Assembly: GCA_015222805.1 (NCBI GenBank)
Contig: JADFVZ010000063.1
Coordinates: 1 to 60,466, forward strand
Direction: 5' to 3'
Source of the DNA: Pseudomonadota bacterium
Lineage (GTDB): Bacteria > Pseudomonadota > Gammaproteobacteria > Xanthomonadales > SZUA-36
Length of the DNA stretch: 60,466 nucleotides
In this document: piece after piece, positions 18,188 through 27,892 of the stretch
Layout of the letters: every line of letters starts with the position of its first letter
Position numbering within the stretch: position 1 is the first letter of the stretch
Position numbers and translations under genes: made by a program
Notes under the pieces: generated by a model
What the model saw: only the letters and a program-made list of their open reading frames with translations
The model's database searches: none
What the model was told of the DNA's origin: nothing

Positions 18188-19435
18188 ATGATCCATTCGC
18201 TGATGATAAACCTGGAAGCCTACCTGATGTCCTGGCTGGGAGACTCCACAATATCGGCAGTTATTGCACGCATGGTCGCTCTGGTCGTTGCGCTGTTGAT
18301 TTTCTGGTTGTTATACCGCCTGATCAACAAACTGTTTTTACGCATCAGCACCGTGCTGGAAGATACCAAGGGCAACCGTATTATTAGCCTGAAAATCCAG
18401 CGGCAGGAAATCCTGTCTGCGGAAAATGTCACCCTTATTAATTGCAGTCAGCCGCTTTGCCAGCCTGGCATTACGCATACTGCTGGTACTCACACTGGTA
18501 AACACCATCTTTAGCACATTCAGCTGGACTGAAAAACTGGCTCGGGGTATCAGCGGCACCGTAATACGTGAAATCCTGGGAATGGGTAAGGCCATCATTA
18601 ATTATCTACCCGATCTCGCTGTGGTAATTATGATTGGCTTCCTTTCAGTTATGCTGATGCGCTTGCTTAAGCTGGTTTTCAACGGTGTTGCCACCCAGCG
18701 CATCGTGCTTCCCGGTTTTATCCGGAATGGGCCGGCACCACCCTCAACCTGCTGAAAATTCTTGTCATCGCCCTGACAGTAGTCATTATCTTTCCCTATC
18801 TGCCAGGCTCCGATTCGCCTGCTTTCCAGGGGGTATCTATTTTCTTTGGCGTACTGTTCTCACTCGGCTCAACTTCCGCGGTAGCCAATGTGGTTGCCGG
18901 GATCGTTATCACCTATACCCGTGCCTTTAAAGTAGGTGACCGTATCAAGATCAATGATACTGAGGGTCGGGTTATTGAGCGATCCAGCTTTGTAACCCGC
19001 ATCCTTACCCCGAAAAAAGTTGAAGTGTCCATCCCCAATGCCACGGTAATGAACTCGCATATAGTCAACTACAGTACCCAGGCCGATCAGGCGGGCGTAC
19101 TCCTGCACACCAGCATCACCATTGGTTATGATGTCGCCTGGCAGAAAGTGCATGAATTGCTGCTTAGTGCGGCTGCAGAAACCGAGTATGTAGAGGTGGA
19201 TCCTGCACCCTTTGTGCTACAGACCGCCCTGGATGATAACTATGTGGCTTACGAAATTAATGTAACCACACGCCGGCCCAACCAGATGGCAAAAATTTAC
19301 TCTGACCTGCACGCCAATATACTCGACAGTTTCCATGGCGAAGGGGTGGAAATTCTGTCACCGCATTACCGCGCCAACCGGGATGGCACAGAGGCAGCAA
19401 TTGCCGGGGTAGCAGCGCCTGGGAACGAGGCCTGA
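18188..19435 (+). pseudogene. MscS-family small-conductance mechanosensitive channel, two compensating frameshifts
   Basis: Read with two corrections this is a 415-residue MscS-like channel, a membrane pore that releases solutes on hypo-osmotic shock. The N-terminal helices are MVALVVALLIFWLLYRLINK and LRILLVLTLVNTIFSTF. The pore helix and beta domain follow (GSTSAVANVVAGIVITYTRA, with FKVGDRIKINDTEGRV). The first shift is an apparent extra C in the CCC at about 18431-18434 (ENVT then LLIAVSRFASL). The second is an apparent missing T in the TTTT at about 18717-18720 (PGFYPEWAGTTLN expected). Start and end are in the same frame. Both changes are single-base homopolymer differences, so sequencing error and real inactivation cannot be told apart here. 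Confidence 0.72.
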
Positions 19436-19479
19436 AACACTACCAAAGTGGCACTACCTCCCTGTGAAGAGACTTGAGC

Positions 19480-20172
19480 TTATTGCCCCCAGTGGATATG
19501 AAACCCATCCGTTTCTTCCTGCAGTTGAATTATTAGAGCACGAAAAAAAACCAGCAGACCTAACATTTCCATGGTTTCTTCAATGCTGACATAAACCAGG
19601 TGATAGAACACATCTCTTCCATACAAGGCAAAGTACCTGCCTTCTAGTAGCTCAATTCCAAGTGCCCCACCCACAAAAAGAACAGCCGCCAGGATAAACT
19701 GCCTTTTAACTCTGATAGACAAACCCAGGAAAAACCGCAAGTAGGCGAAGCATAAGACGGCAAAAACCAGGCCATATGGAATCACCCAGGCAAAATACAA
19801 CAACCCGCTTGTGTTCAGCCTGTAGTGTAATCCCAAAGCCAGGTATTCATGAATGGAGATGCTTTCATCAATCGTTAAAAAAAGAAATAACAGTGCCAGC
19901 AAGCCCCACATAAACCACGATTTATGCTGCTTTTTCCTAACCCCTGCAATCAGCAGTAACATGGTTACACACAATAGCCACTCAATAATGACAACCAGTG
20001 TTGGAATACCCGCTTCCTTGTCCAGGTTAAGTACATTAATCCAATAGTTAGTGTGGTCAACACCATACTCAAGCACCGCCATCAATCCAAGTAAATGCCC
20101 TGCCAGCAACAGAATGATTATGACCAACAATGGTCGTGTAAAAGTTGCAGATTTAATGGTTACATTGAGCAT
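19480..20172 (-). CDS. polytopic membrane protein with conserved-looking acidic/His motif, function unknown
   Basis: This 230-aa protein has about six hydrophobic segments (for example LVIIILLLAGHLLGLMAVL, LVVIIEWLLCVTMLLLIAGV, LVFAVLCFAYLRFFLGLSI). The sequence FLTIDESISIHEYLALGLHY sits at a membrane edge, and YVSIEETMEMLGLLVF forms a second charged helix, so Asp/Glu/His residues may face each other within the membrane. A strong SD (AGGAG, 7 nt) precedes ATG 20172. I do not recognise a named family. The gene sits between an mscS gene and a 117-nt remnant of a second mscS 3' end, in the opposite orientation, so it lies within a duplication scar. Confidence 0.75.
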   Translation of the reverse strand: MLNVTIKSATFTRPLLVIIILLLAGHLLGLMAVLEYGVDHTNYWINVLNLDKEAGIPTLVVIIEWLLCVTMLLLIAGVRKKQHKSWFMWGLLALLFLFLTIDESISIHEYLALGLHYRLNTSGLLYFAWVIPYGLVFAVLCFAYLRFFLGLSIRVKRQFILAAVLFVGGALGIELLEGRYFALYGRDVFYHLVYVSIEETMEMLGLLVFFRALIIQLQEETDGFHIHWGQ

Positions 20173-20225
20173 AGATTACTCCTGTGATTAAACTGAAATA
20201 TGTTTTATCACAGCTTACGATAGGC

Positions 20226-20342
20226 CTACTCAACCGTTTCCATGGTGTTGCGGCAGAAATCCTGTCACTGCATTATCGCAGTGACAGGGATGGCAACGAA
20301 ACTGCAATTGCAAGGGTAGCAGCATCGGGGAACGAGGCCTGA
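20226..20342 (+). pseudogene. remnant of a second mscS 3' end
   Basis: These 117 nt align without gaps to the last 117 nt of the upstream mscS (19319-19435). By hand count 90 of 117 bases are identical, as are 25 of 38 residues: both read FHG...EILS.HYR..RDG, and end GNEA-stop. Upstream of 20226 the similarity stops. This is the tail of a diverged paralogue whose body is missing; the intact-orientation membrane gene 19480-20172 now occupies the space between the two copies. Confidence 0.85.
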
Positions 20343-20350
20343 GGCGCCAT

Positions 20351-21439
20351 TCACCGATTTATAGCTGAGACCTGGATTTTGTCGCTGCCAACGGGCAGGC
20401 TCAGATGCAGGCCATCAAATCCCAGCAACGTTGTTGCTGGATCCCGAATCTCGTCCAGGCCGCGCATGAACATTTTCTCCATCAGTCGATTGAGGACCGG
20501 AGGAACGATGTGGCTGAATACCAGTAACTGTGCATTCGCCTCATTTGCAGTTCGTACCGCCTCAGCAGGCAGGGTATGAATGGCCGGGACTTCCCGCAGT
20601 ATATTGGCACGATTTGGTTGACCACTGGCATCCATCACTTGCGCCATGATCCCGGTAATGGTCGTACTAAGTGCTTCGTGTACCATGACATCCACATCTT
20701 TGCCATAGCGCACCATGTTTGGAGTATTAACCGTATCCCCTGAAAATATAGCTGACCGCCCCCTGTAATCAATGCGATACCCTAAGGCCGGTTCGATCGG
20801 CCGGTGATCGACGAGGAAGGCGGTGATCTTCAATCCATCCTGGTCCAGTATAATCACGCTATCCTGTTCGCTGGGCACATCGACACGATGAGGAATCAGG
20901 CGGGAGCCATCAGCAGGAAAAATTCCTGGGCCATGATGGGCAGTGCGATAACTGAACTCCAGGGCATATGCCTGATTGAAGCCTGAGACAACCTGTTCAA
21001 CCCCCGCCGGCCCCCAGATATCCAGCGGTGCTTTTCTGCCGCCTGCCCAGGAATTTAATATAACCTCACCAATACCACCAATATGGTCTGAATGATAATG
21101 TGTCCAGAGCACACCTTTCAGACCACCGGTAGGAACACCCATATTACTCAGCCGCGGCGCGGAACCGGGGCCTGTATCAATTAGGTAAAACTGATCGCCG
21201 GCAAATACAGCGATACAGGCCTGCTTGCGCTTTGGGTCAGGCATTGGTGACCCGCTGCCGCAAAATACCAGGTCGAGGCTGTCGGAGTTGTAGAGTGATT
21301 CCCGACTGCTGCTGACTTTTGCCAGCATGGCTCGCTGGAACACCTTGTCTTGCAGTTTGGCTACATTCATTAAAGCAATATATGCAGCCAGCCCAAACAG
21401 ACATACAATTGCCAATGCAGTTATCAGGGTACGTTTCAA
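20351..21439 (-). CDS. membrane-anchored metallo-beta-lactamase-fold hydrolase (RNase Z/arylsulfatase-like)
   Basis: The 362-aa protein begins with one hydrophobic segment (LITALAIVCLFGLAAYIALM), acting as signal or anchor. A metallo-beta-lactamase domain follows: LVFCGSGSPMPDPKRKQACI, the Zn motif THYHSDHIGG, IFSGDTVNTPNM and the late histidine in LLVFSHIVPP. The LxFxGSGSP...P start and HYHSDH layout resemble RNase Z/ElaC-like and the AtsA-type hydrolases, but export points to a non-tRNA substrate. I chose TTG 21439, since AAGGAG lies 6 nt before it; a longer TTG start at 21457 would place that site inside the gene. The substrate is unknown. It reads toward the mscS remnant. Confidence 0.83.
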   Translation of the reverse strand: MKRTLITALAIVCLFGLAAYIALMNVAKLQDKVFQRAMLAKVSSSRESLYNSDSLDLVFCGSGSPMPDPKRKQACIAVFAGDQFYLIDTGPGSAPRLSNMGVPTGGLKGVLWTHYHSDHIGGIGEVILNSWAGGRKAPLDIWGPAGVEQVVSGFNQAYALEFSYRTAHHGPGIFPADGSRLIPHRVDVPSEQDSVIILDQDGLKITAFLVDHRPIEPALGYRIDYRGRSAIFSGDTVNTPNMVRYGKDVDVMVHEALSTTITGIMAQVMDASGQPNRANILREVPAIHTLPAEAVRTANEANAQLLVFSHIVPPVLNRLMEKMFMRGLDEIRDPATTLLGFDGLHLSLPVGSDKIQVSAINR

Positions 21440-21583
21440 GAATAACTCCTTGCTCAAGTTAGAGTCCGAAATGCAGGCGAAGTGGTAACTGCCTCACGTC
21501 TGTTCAATACTAGCCAGATCAGTTATCTGTGATACCGACGCCAACATTCTCACAGGAAAATCCATCCCCATCAAAACCCGGTA

Positions 21584-21913
21584 TTACTTGTTATCATCTT
21601 TTTTATTGTCTTTATCAGCGGAATCATTCTTGCCCTGGCGGGCATCCTGCTTACAGTCGCGTTTATCTTTGCCTACGCCTTCGTCCTGGCGGCAATCCCG
21701 GCGATCTTCACGATCATCCGAACGACCACGGTCATCCTGGCGGTTTTCCTGGCGATTATCACGACGGTTTTTGGTATTTGTTTTTGCCAGCAGCATGACC
21801 GGCTCATGCTTATTATTTGACGGGGTATCCAGGGAACTGCTTATATTTGCCTGGACTGAAGTGCTACCAGCAAAAGTGATAGCTGCTGAAATTAATACTG
21901 TACGAATAAACAT
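21584..21913 (-). CDS. small exported polyampholyte protein, unknown function
   Basis: This 109-aa protein has a convincing signal peptide (MFIRTVLISAAITFAGSTSV, cleavage near QANIS) and an excellent SD (AAGGAG, 5 nt before ATG 21913). The mature part from about residue 48 is almost entirely Arg, Lys, Asp, Glu, Asn and Gln in short RRDNRQ / DDRED / KRDCKQD units, with two Cys in matching RDC contexts. It is presumably disordered or calcium/ion-binding; no family recognised. The opposite strand is also open but has no comparable start region. The neighbours (MBL hydrolase, lipoprotein) give no clear role. Confidence 0.7.
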   Translation of the reverse strand: MFIRTVLISAAITFAGSTSVQANISSSLDTPSNNKHEPVMLLAKTNTKNRRDNRQENRQDDRGRSDDREDRRDCRQDEGVGKDKRDCKQDARQGKNDSADKDNKKDDNK

Positions 21914-22053
21914 AATGACTCCTTAGACTACTGCTATATACCTGTTTAAAATAGCGGCTCACTCATTTTACAATCTCAAAACCCCCGGTGAGTGGCGCAT
22001 TTCACCGTCTCCTGGTTTCGTGTATGTTCACGCAAGAAAACCATTACCATTAA

Positions 22054-22073
22054 CTCGTTTATCACTAAACGAG
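22054..22073. terminator. 8-bp perfect hairpin downstream of the lipoprotein gene
   Basis: CTCGTTTA and TAAACGAG form a perfect 8-bp stem around a TCAC loop. It is 53 nt past the lipoprotein stop on the minus strand. The following bases are only moderately T-rich, so it is a weak terminator candidate. Confidence 0.3.
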
Positions 22074-22125
22074 GGTTTATAATACAGCTTACCTCGACCC
22101 GGTGACAGACAATACCCTCCAATGA

Positions 22126-22692
22126 TTAGTTCACCAGGATCTTATAGGAGCCTTGCATAATCCGGGCTTGCTCCAGGAATTGCTGGTAGGTATCTTCAGG
22201 TGCGTAGTATTGCAGCTTATACATTTTTTCATTTGTAATGGTAAAAACCTCCATCACAAACTGCTTTTTCGGACTACCTTCAGGGCGGTATGAGTATTCA
22301 AATTGATGCGCATCCTGTCCTGCGAGTTTGCTTTTTTTGCCGCTGATACTGAATTCCAGGCCAATATTTTCCGGGCTAAGCTGGGAGGACCTGTATTCAA
22401 CAAACCCCTGCAGGCCTGTAGCTTCAGGGTTATCTTTCCCCATCAATTGTTCGAGTGTTGAACTGGCAATGATTATTTGGGCCTTGCCCGGGTTAGTCAC
22501 TATATACTCCCCACCAATCGTGACTTCAGTTTTCCAGCCTTCAGGGCTCAATACGGATACATTGATGGTTTTATTAGTGTATTGCTGGTAGCCGTCGATC
22601 CCGCTTTCCGAAACCTTGCCCCTATCAACATAACAGCCGTTAAGCGCAACACTGAGAGCTAATACTGTAAAAAGGAATTTTAAACTTTTCAT
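22126..22692 (-). CDS. putative lipoprotein, PsbP/DcrB-like
   Basis: The 188-aa product begins MKSLKFLFTVLALSVALNGC; the lipobox ALNGC at residues 16-20 marks it as a lipoprotein with Cys20 as the lipidation site. The mature part has alternating strands (INVSVLSPEGWKTEV, AQIIIASSTLEQLMG, FVMEVFTITNEKMYKLQYYA) that resemble the PsbP/DcrB/MOG1-like fold found in several small lipoproteins. This family call is tentative. I chose ATG 22692 over an upstream ATG at 22761, because it starts the signal sequence and has AGGAA about 7 nt before it. It follows the HAD phosphatase gene by 65 nt in the same direction. Confidence 0.7.
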   Translation of the reverse strand: MKSLKFLFTVLALSVALNGCYVDRGKVSESGIDGYQQYTNKTINVSVLSPEGWKTEVTIGGEYIVTNPGKAQIIIASSTLEQLMGKDNPEATGLQGFVEYRSSQLSPENIGLEFSISGKKSKLAGQDAHQFEYSYRPEGSPKKQFVMEVFTITNEKMYKLQYYAPEDTYQQFLEQARIMQGSYKILVN

Positions 22693-22757
22693 AAATTTTG
22701 TTCCTGGCCAGGCATGAATTAGTATGTGTAGATAACGTTTGAATCCTGCGCCTGCTG

Positions 22758-23417
22758 TCATTTACTTACAGTACCAAGCGCTACCGCCAGCTGCCCAATA
22801 GTATCAACTGTACAATCGACGCCTGCCCTGCTCAACTCCCGCTCACTCCCATAACCCCATAAAACACCAATATTACCGATCTGGTGGTGGCGAGCAGCGG
22901 CGATATCATAGTGCCGGTCGCCAATCATAAGGCAGTCTGTGGATACGAGTTCGTGTTTGTTGATCATAGAGGCCAATAAATCAATTTTATTTGTATTCCG
23001 GCCATCAAGTTCAGAACCGCAGACTTCCACAAAATATTTATCCAGCTGGAAGTGCCGGATGATCCTGTCGGCATAAATCGTGGGTTTGGCTGTGGCTACA
23101 TACAGCTGCCTGCCTTGCTGCTGCAGGTCTGCCAGTAACTGCTCAATACCAGGGTAGACTGTGTTTTCAAACAGGCCGATATCAGCAAAGCGTTGGCGAT
23201 AAAGCTGCAGTGCCAGGTCTGCATCTGCATCACTGCCAAGCGTGGCAAACCAGCTGGCAAAGCTCGCTCGTAATGGTGGCCCGATCCAGGCGCGCAGTTG
23301 ATGTTTATCCGGAACAGGTAACTGCATCTGCTCCAGGGCAAAACGGATACAGCGGGATATGCCCAGCTCCGGATCAGTTAATGTTCCATCAAGATCAAAT
23401 AAAACCGTTGACTTAAT
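22758..23417 (-). CDS. HAD-superfamily phosphatase (phosphoglycolate phosphatase-like), non-canonical start overlapping pgk
   Basis: The protein (about 219 aa) has HAD motif I as [11 protein letters not shown], motif II near YVATAKPT, and motif III/IV as [17 protein letters not shown], with a cap domain between; this layout fits the Gph-like family. No ATG, GTG or TTG exists between the in-frame stop TAG at 23433-23435 and motif I. The first ATG (23327) would remove motif I and make the enzyme inactive. An ATT at 23417 overlaps the pgk stop, and a CTG at 23423 follows AGAGG by 9 nt; either could start translation, possibly by coupling to pgk. A start-codon or frameshift error is the other explanation. 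Confidence 0.72.
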   Translation of the reverse strand: MKSTVLFDLDGTLTDPELGISRCIRFALEQMQLPVPDKHQLRAWIGPPLRASFASWFATLGSDADADLALQLYRQRFADIGLFENTVYPGIEQLLADLQQQGRQLYVATAKPTIYADRIIRHFQLDKYFVEVCGSELDGRNTNKIDLLASMINKHELVSTDCLMIGDRHYDIAAARHHQIGNIGVLWGYGSERELSRAGVDCTVDTIGQLAVALGTVSK

Positions 23418-24612
23418 AACCAGCGGCCCGCGCCTCTAGTACTGCGACTGCAGGCAGGGTTTTACCTTCCAGGTATTCAAGGAATGCGCCGCCGCCGGTA
23501 GAAATACAGGAAACATCATCACGGATTCCAAACTGATCGATTGCGGCCAGGGTATCCCCACCGCCGGCAATGGAAAAAGCCGGACTATCGGCTATCGCCC
23601 GGGCGAGGGCTTCAGTACCTGCAGCAAATGCGGGAAACTCAAACACACCCACAGGGCCGTTCCAGATAACGGTACCGGCCTGCATAATCAACTGTCGGTA
23701 CTTTTCGGCGGTTACCGGACCAATATCAAAAATCATTTCATCAGCAGTCACTGCATCGACCGCTTTGGTTTCACCACTGGCGTCAGCTGAGAATTCCAGC
23801 GCCACTACGACATCATCAGGTACCGGTATCGAGCCGCCTTTGGCTTCAGCGGCGGCCATCAGTGAGCGAGCTTCATCGCAAAGGTCCATTTCCACCAGTG
23901 ATTTACCCACTTCATATCCACTCGCGGCTATGAAGGTGTTGGCAATGCCGCCACCCGCAATCAGTTGATCAACTTTACTCGATAATGAATCCAGCACTGT
24001 CAACTTGGTTGAAACTTTCGATCCTCCAACTATGGCCAATACCGGACGTGCGGGGTTACTCAGGGCTTTTTCCAGGCCATCGAGCTCTGCACACAATAAG
24101 GGGCCAGCAACCGCAACGGTGGCATAACGGGCCACACCTTCGGTCGATGCCTGGGCCCGATGGGCTGTGCCGAAAGCATCCATGACAAAGACATCACACA
24201 GCGCCGCCATCTGCCGCGAGAGTTGCTCATCATTGGCTTTTTCGCCTGGATTAAAGCGTACGTTTTCACATAACACCAGCTCGCCTTCTCGAAGATCTAC
24301 TCCCTCCAGCCAGTTTTTTTCCAGGCGCACTGACTGTCCAAGTTCTGTACCCAGATAGTCAGCCACCGGCTGGAGTGAAAACTTTTCCTCCGCCTGACCT
24401 TCAGTCGGTCGGCCTAAATGTGACATAACCATTATCAGGGCACCTGCATCCAGCAGCATTTTCAAAGTTGGCAATGCAGCCTGGATACGTGCATCCGAAC
24501 TAACCTTGCTATCGGCTATAGGAACATTCAGGTCTTCACGAACCAGCACCCGCTTGCCCGCCAGTTCACCGCTATCCAGTAATTCGCTCATGCGCTTGAA
24601 TGAGGTAGTCAT
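23413..24612 (-). CDS. pgk: phosphoglycerate kinase
   Basis: This 399-aa enzyme catalyses ATP formation from 1,3-bisphosphoglycerate. N-terminal [14 protein letters not shown] is the Pgk signature. Further blocks are [11 protein letters not shown], the hinge-region [28 protein letters not shown], and [13 protein letters not shown] with [14 protein letters not shown] at the end. It follows gap in the same orientation, with a hairpin between them. Its last codons overlap the likely start of the HAD phosphatase. Start ATG 24612 is consistent with family length. Confidence 0.97.
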   Translation of the reverse strand: MTTSFKRMSELLDSGELAGKRVLVREDLNVPIADSKVSSDARIQAALPTLKMLLDAGALIMVMSHLGRPTEGQAEEKFSLQPVADYLGTELGQSVRLEKNWLEGVDLREGELVLCENVRFNPGEKANDEQLSRQMAALCDVFVMDAFGTAHRAQASTEGVARYATVAVAGPLLCAELDGLEKALSNPARPVLAIVGGSKVSTKLTVLDSLSSKVDQLIAGGGIANTFIAASGYEVGKSLVEMDLCDEARSLMAAAEAKGGSIPVPDDVVVALEFSADASGETKAVDAVTADEMIFDIGPVTAEKYRQLIMQAGTVIWNGPVGVFEFPAFAAGTEALARAIADSPAFSIAGGGDTLAAIDQFGIRDDVSCISTGGGAFLEYLEGKTLPAVAVLEARAAGY

Positions 24613-24652
24613 ATCTTCACCACTAAGTATTTAATTCCGAAAATAAATGTAA

Positions 24653-24700
24653 AAGACCGGCAGCCAGGCACACAGGTAGTGAGCGTTGAGTGCCGGTCTT
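24653..24700 (-). terminator. hairpin between gap and pgk (attenuator/terminator candidate)
   Basis: AAGACCGGCA (24653-24662) is perfectly complementary to TGCCGGTCTT (24691-24700), a 10-bp GC-rich stem with a 28-nt loop. On the minus strand the stem is followed by TTTTACATTTATTTT, a broken T-tract. It lies between the gap stop (24728) and pgk start (24612), so it could partially end the tkt-gap transcript or stabilise its 3' end. Confidence 0.6.
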
Positions 24701-24727
24701 AATTAACGACTTATATGCAATCAGGTA

Positions 24728-25741
24728 CTATGCATTCATAAGTGCAAGGGTGGTATCCAGCATACGGTTGGAGAAGCCCCATTCATTGTCATACCAGCTC
24801 AGGACTTTCACCATATTGCCATTCATAACCTTGGTCAGGCCGGCATCAAATGAGGATGAAGCCGGGCAGTGATTAAAGTCGATTGAAACCAGCGGCTGGT
24901 CGTTATAGTCCAGCACTGATGCCAGCGGACCTTCTGTGGCTGCAGCTTTAACAATGGCATTCACTTCTTCAATTGTTGTGTCACGTGAAGCCTCAAAAAC
25001 GAGATCAACCACAGAAACATTGATGGTTGGAACCCGCATGGAGAAACCATCCAGTTTCCCGTTCAGTTCAGGCAGCACTATACCTACAGCTGCAGCCGCG
25101 CCGGTTCCGGTAGGGATCTGGCTCATGGTGGCAGAACGTGCACGCCTTAAGTCTGAGTGAAATACGTCGGTTAATACCTGGTCATTGGTATAAGCATGAA
25201 TGGTGGTCATTAAACCATGGTTGATTCCAAGGCCGTCATTCAGGGCTTTGGCCAGGGGAGCCAGGCAGTTGGTAGTACACGAAGCATTAGAAATAATTGT
25301 ATGCTCGGGGCGTAAAATATCGTGATTCACGCCGTACACAACAGTGGCATCAATATCTTTACCGCCGGGTGCAGAAATAATGACTTTTTTAGCACCTGCC
25401 TGGATATGCAGGCCGGCTGTATCTTTGGTACGGAAAAAGCCGGTACACTCATAAACAACATCCACACCGAGTTCGGCCCAGGGTAGTTTGGCCGGATCCC
25501 GTTCAGCCAGTACGCGAATGCGGTCACCGTTAACCACCAGGTGATCGCCGTCAACTTCTACAGTACCGCCAAAGCGCCCATGGGTGGTATCAAAACGGGT
25601 CAGGTGGGCGTTGGTTTCGGTATCACCGAGGTCATTCAATGCAACGATTTCAATTTTATCGCGCATACCGCTTTCGTACACAGAACGTAAAATATTACGA
25701 CCGATACGGCCATAGCCATTAATTGCTACTTTAACTGTCAT
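24728..25741 (-). CDS. gap: glyceraldehyde-3-phosphate dehydrogenase
   Basis: This 337-aa NAD-dependent enzyme has the Rossmann start [17 protein letters not shown] and the catalytic Cys in [34 protein letters not shown] and the C-terminal [15 protein letters not shown] are also characteristic. A good SD (AAGGAG) precedes ATG 25741, and the gene follows tkt by 14 nt, so they form one operon. One gap gene only is present; type (glycolytic or gluconeogenic) is not readable. Confidence 0.96.
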   Translation of the reverse strand: MTVKVAINGYGRIGRNILRSVYESGMRDKIEIVALNDLGDTETNAHLTRFDTTHGRFGGTVEVDGDHLVVNGDRIRVLAERDPAKLPWAELGVDVVYECTGFFRTKDTAGLHIQAGAKKVIISAPGGKDIDATVVYGVNHDILRPEHTIISNASCTTNCLAPLAKALNDGLGINHGLMTTIHAYTNDQVLTDVFHSDLRRARSATMSQIPTGTGAAAAVGIVLPELNGKLDGFSMRVPTINVSVVDLVFEASRDTTIEEVNAIVKAAATEGPLASVLDYNDQPLVSIDFNHCPASSSFDAGLTKVMNGNMVKVLSWYDNEWGFSNRMLDTTLALMNA

Positions 25742-25755
25742 TTCAAAAAACTCCT

Positions 25756-27759
25756 TTAGTTGGCAGCCGCAATACTGTCATTAACAGCCGCAACTACATT
25801 TTCAATGGTAAACCCAAATTCTTTAAACAGCTCATCAGCAGGTGCCGATGCGCCAAACTGATCCATACCGATAATTTTGCCGGCATCACCAACGAAACGA
25901 TACCAGTAATCAGATATTCCCGCCTCGATCGCAACCCTGGCACGCAGGCTTGCAGGCAGTACCGAATCCTGCCATGCCTGATCCTGGCGCAGGAATGAAT
26001 CTGCATTGGGCATGGAGACAACCCGAATGGCAGTGCCAGCAGCTTCCAGCTCGGCCGCCGCATCCATTGCCAGGGCTATCTCCGAGCCGGTAGCTATGAT
26101 GATGGCCGCTGGATTTTCAGCATCTTTCAGCACATAGCCACCGCGTGAAATTGCGGCAAGCTGTTCATTATCTCGCTGCTGGTGTGGCAGTGTCTGACGG
26201 GTAAATATCAATGCATTGGGCTGGGTTTTATTTTCCAGCGAGGCACGCCAGGCAACTGCAGACTCCACTGTATCGCAGGGGCGCCAGACATCCAGGCCCG
26301 GAATAATCCGCAGGCTGGAAACATGCTCCACCGGTTGATGGGTTGGGCCGTCTTCACCCAGGCCAATGGAATCATGGGTATACACATGAATGTTCTGGCA
26401 GGGCAATAAGGCCGACATGCGCACAGCGTTGCGGGCATAGTCTGCAAACACCAGGAAGGTAGCACTGTAAGGGGTAAATCCGCCATGCAATGATATGCCA
26501 TTACATATGGCTGTCATGCCGAACTCACGTACACCAAAGTAAATATAATTTCCATCGCTGGTGCTATCAAGCACATCGACACTCTGGTCCCAGATAGTCA
26601 GGTTGGAGCCTGCCAGGTCTGCAGAGCCACCAATCAATTCCGGCAATGCCGGACCAAAAGCATTCAGGGCCATCTGTGAGGCTTTACGGGTGGCTACCAC
26701 CGCACCCTCGCTTTGCATACCTGCAATCACTTCATCGGCAAAGGCCGTCCAGTTTTCCGGCATATCACCTGCCATGCGGCGGGAAAATTCAGCGGCAAGC
26801 TCGGGATGTTCTGTCTGGTAAGCGGTAAACAGCTGGTCCCAGGCTGATTCAACTTGCTGGCCATCAGCGCGGGCGTCCCAGGCAGAATAGTAATCATCAG
26901 GGATTTCGAAGGGTGCATAGTTCCAACCCAGCGACTCCCGGGCTACTGCAATTTCAGCATCACCCAGTGGTGCTCCGTGCACACCGGAAGTGCCCTGTTT
27001 ATTGGTCGCACCAAAACCGATAATGGTTTTACAGCAAATCAGGGTTGGTTTGCCGGTTTCAGCTTTAGCCGCTTCGATGGCTGCTTTGATGGCTTCGCCA
27101 TCGTGACCGTCGACTGCTTCAATTACCTGCCAGCCATACGCCCGGAAGCGTTCAGGCGTATTGTCACTGAACCAGCCACCGACTTCGCCATCGATAGAGA
27201 TATTATTGTCATCCCAGAACATGACCAGTTTGCCCAGGCCCATGGTTCCGGCGAGTGAACAGGCTTCATGTGAAATCCCTTCCATTAAGCAGCCATCACC
27301 AAGAAATACCCAGGTATTGTGATCAACAACCGAAAAGCCCTCGCGGTTAAAGCGCTTTGCCAGGACTTTTTCAGACAGCGCCATGCCTACCGCATTGGCT
27401 ATGCCCTGACCCAGCGGGCCGGTGGTGGTTTCTACCCCGGGGGTATGCCCATATTCGGGATGCCCAGCGGTTTTTGAATGAAACTGGCGGAAATCTTTAA
27501 GGTCCTGGATGCTGAGATCGTAGCCGCTTAAGTGCAACAGCGAATAAATCAGCATGGAAGCATGGCCGTTTGAGAGCACAAACCGGTCACGATCATACCA
27601 GCCGGGGTTGGCCGGGTTATGTTTATGGAAATCGCGCCACAGGACTTCGGCGATATCCGCCATTCCCATGGGTGCACCGGGGTGTCCGCTATTCGCTTTT
27701 TGAACAGCATCCATACTCAATGCACGAATGGCATTGGCAAGTTCTCTACGGCTAGGCAT
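25756..27759 (-). CDS. tkt: transketolase
   Basis: This 667-aa ThDP enzyme moves two-carbon units between sugar phosphates. It starts [20 protein letters not shown], followed by [14 protein letters not shown]. The ThDP-Mg motif is [13 protein letters not shown] to DDNNISIDG. The pyrimidine domain has [16 protein letters not shown] and [19 protein letters not shown]. Length fits the family. It heads the tkt-gap-pgk-HAD group, the conserved gammaproteobacterial order; a GAGAG SD precedes ATG 27759. Confidence 0.97.
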   Translation of the reverse strand: MPSRRELANAIRALSMDAVQKANSGHPGAPMGMADIAEVLWRDFHKHNPANPGWYDRDRFVLSNGHASMLIYSLLHLSGYDLSIQDLKDFRQFHSKTAGHPEYGHTPGVETTTGPLGQGIANAVGMALSEKVLAKRFNREGFSVVDHNTWVFLGDGCLMEGISHEACSLAGTMGLGKLVMFWDDNNISIDGEVGGWFSDNTPERFRAYGWQVIEAVDGHDGEAIKAAIEAAKAETGKPTLICCKTIIGFGATNKQGTSGVHGAPLGDAEIAVARESLGWNYAPFEIPDDYYSAWDARADGQQVESAWDQLFTAYQTEHPELAAEFSRRMAGDMPENWTAFADEVIAGMQSEGAVVATRKASQMALNAFGPALPELIGGSADLAGSNLTIWDQSVDVLDSTSDGNYIYFGVREFGMTAICNGISLHGGFTPYSATFLVFADYARNAVRMSALLPCQNIHVYTHDSIGLGEDGPTHQPVEHVSSLRIIPGLDVWRPCDTVESAVAWRASLENKTQPNALIFTRQTLPHQQRDNEQLAAISRGGYVLKDAENPAAIIIATGSEIALAMDAAAELEAAGTAIRVVSMPNADSFLRQDQAWQDSVLPASLRARVAIEAGISDYWYRFVGDAGKIIGMDQFGASAPADELFKEFGFTIENVVAAVNDSIAAAN

Positions 27760-27892
27760 GTTTAACTCTCAGGTAGTGTTGAAAAACCAGGAACACCCGG
27801 AAGCCCGAATGTTCGAACACTATCAATTGTTACCCATGCCCGAGTAGAGAGCAAGGGCAGAGGAGAAATAATATCAACAAAAGCTAATATAC

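Noticed and set aside
21588-21926. 112-codon plus-strand frame opposite the polyampholyte gene
   Set aside because: The minus strand has a signal peptide and a strong SD at proper distance; the plus frame has neither.
27810-27819. TGTTCGAACA perfect palindrome between the AGCS symporter and tkt
   Set aside because: Ten bases, no flanking symmetry and no matching copy elsewhere in the window; too short to call an operator.
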